From: Synechococcus sp. NOUM97013
GTDB lineage: Bacteria; Cyanobacteriota; Cyanobacteriia; PCC-6307; Cyanobiaceae
DNA: 64,000 nt
Assembly (NCBI RefSeq): GCF_014279815.1
Contig: NZ_CP047941.1
Span: forward strand, 1,612,001 to 1,676,000
Direction: 5' to 3'
The notes under the pieces are model-generated. The model searched no databases, had not been told where the DNA came from, and saw only the letters and a list, made by a program, of their open reading frames with translations. Both the position numbers and the translations under genes were made by a program. Positions within the stretch are counted from its first letter, which is position 1; every line of letters starts with the position of its first letter. This document shows positions 63,463 through 64,000 of this stretch, in pieces.

Positions 63463-64000
63463 TCACCCTGGCAACAAAGCCACCCGCTGACATCCCATCA
63501 AGCGTTCTGACCAGCTAGAGGCGTAGGCGTGGTTGGCGGCCTGCTGCTCAGGATCTTCGGTGGTGAGGGGATGCGGCATCGTGCCCGCGATCGCTGCGTT
63601 GGTGACACAGAACATCGACTTCTGGAAACTGACGCAGATCTGCACGTGCGCATCGGCCTGGTTGCGACCGTGGGTGTCGTACCAACGACTGAGTTCTTCA
63701 GGCAGATTCCGGAACATGTCGGACATGCACAGGCTCGGTGGGATTCCAGCACCCATGCTCGGCACGGGATCGGCATACAGCGCTCCGTACTTGAACTGAC
63801 TCTGATCAGCGGCGATCTGACGCGCTTGGGCGTTGTACGACACGGTGCCAAGGAAAGGCATACCGCGGAAGAACACGGCCTCCACGTAGGGCACGGCCAC
63901 ATCCACCAGGAAGGTGAGACCCGCTTCGGGAGGAAGCAGCCAGACAGACTCACCGCCAAACTCAACTTCATACTGGATCGGACTTCCGGCAGCCTTCACA
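63463..64000 (-). CDS. chpX: CO2 hydration protein ChpX/CupB, C-terminal part (runs off the window)
   Basis: The visible 178 or so residues match the C-terminal half of ChpX/CupB, the carbonic-anhydrase-like subunit of the NDH-1 CO2-uptake complex. Recognised are PYVEAVFFRGMPFLGTVSYNAQARQIAADQ, QFKYGALYADPVPSMGAGIPPSLCM and VQICVSFQKSMF. The frame is still open at the right edge, so the start lies beyond position 64000. With bicA, cbbX and acRAF it belongs to the CO2-concentrating mechanism. An annotator should not use the internal ATG at 63999 as the start. Confidence 0.88.
   Translation of the reverse strand, partial: VKAAGSPIQYEVEFGGESVWLLPPEAGLTFLVDVAVPYVEAVFFRGMPFLGTVSYNAQARQIAADQSQFKYGALYADPVPSMGAGIPPSLCMSDMFRNLPEELSRWYDTHGRNQADAHVQICVSFQKSMFCVTNAAIAGTMPHPLTTEDPEQQAANHAYASSWSERLMGCQRVALLPG

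Overview
The window looks like chromosome of a marine picocyanobacterium of the Synechococcus type. The main reasons are: plastocyanin next to cytochrome c6; CbbX and the PCD-like acRAF factor, which go with alpha-carboxysomes and form IA Rubisco; the CO2-hydration protein ChpX; BicA; NdhL; an ARTO-type terminal oxidase; and many small picocyanobacterial families (DUF3104, DUF3136, DUF3007, DUF2808, DUF2214). Genes are dense, on both strands, often with 4-bp ATGA overlaps. Base composition is moderately GC-rich in core genes and visibly more AT-rich in several accessory ones.

Layout. 1-3.7 kb: hemE, an SDR, petE, petJ and a Nif11-type peptide gene coupled to petJ. 3.7-10.2 kb: an accessory stretch of short orphan genes, including two DUF3104 paralogues, a phage-like HTH/zinc protein, a secreted protein and an RTX metzincin-like protein. 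10.3-14.6 kb: clpB, a QueD-like gene and hisIE. 14.6-21.3 kb: two tandem cPLA2/patatin-like hydrolases, an L,D-transpeptidase lipoprotein, a pentapeptide-repeat protein, a matrixin-like protease and a DUF2214 membrane protein. 21.5-27.2 kb: a group 2 sigma factor, small genes, PsiE, a Nif11-cupin fusion, a second small cytochrome c, a decayed cyAbrB gene, trpA, ndhL and tRNA-Leu(UAA). 27.2-36.5 kb: a sugar-oxidation neighbourhood (GH63-type glucosidase, GMC oxidoreductase, DoxX, VOC protein, glucose-dehydrogenase-like SDR, GlcG/HbpS, Nif11 peptide, RidA, SMP-30 lactonase, cupin). 36.5-42.6 kb: pyrC and bicA, with an exact 2,145-bp tandem duplication that gives two identical bicA genes and a truncated pyrC, followed by a CaCA antiporter. 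42.8-48.7 kb: an operon of two DUF2231 proteins, a CuA-less cytochrome oxidase (ARTO) and a GMC-family protein that has lost its catalytic pair. 48.7-64 kb: gor, dnaA, an HtrA protease, an arsenosugar-type glycosyltransferase pair, an ABC exporter, hisG, gloB, a FutC-like ATPase, ridA, cbbX, acRAF and the 3' part of chpX, which runs off the right edge.

How the genes fit together. Photosynthetic and respiratory electron transfer (petE, petJ, ARTO, NdhL) and carbon concentration (bicA, chpX, cbbX, acRAF) dominate the core. The most unusual points are the perfect bicA duplication with its chimeric junction ORF, the ARTO/DUF2231/GMC operon, the three Nif11-type genes with no modification enzymes nearby, the tandem cPLA2-like pair, the metzincin-like protein with Glu in place of the third zinc ligand, and the cyAbrB relic. 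Functions come from motif recognition by eye. No database search or structure prediction was run.
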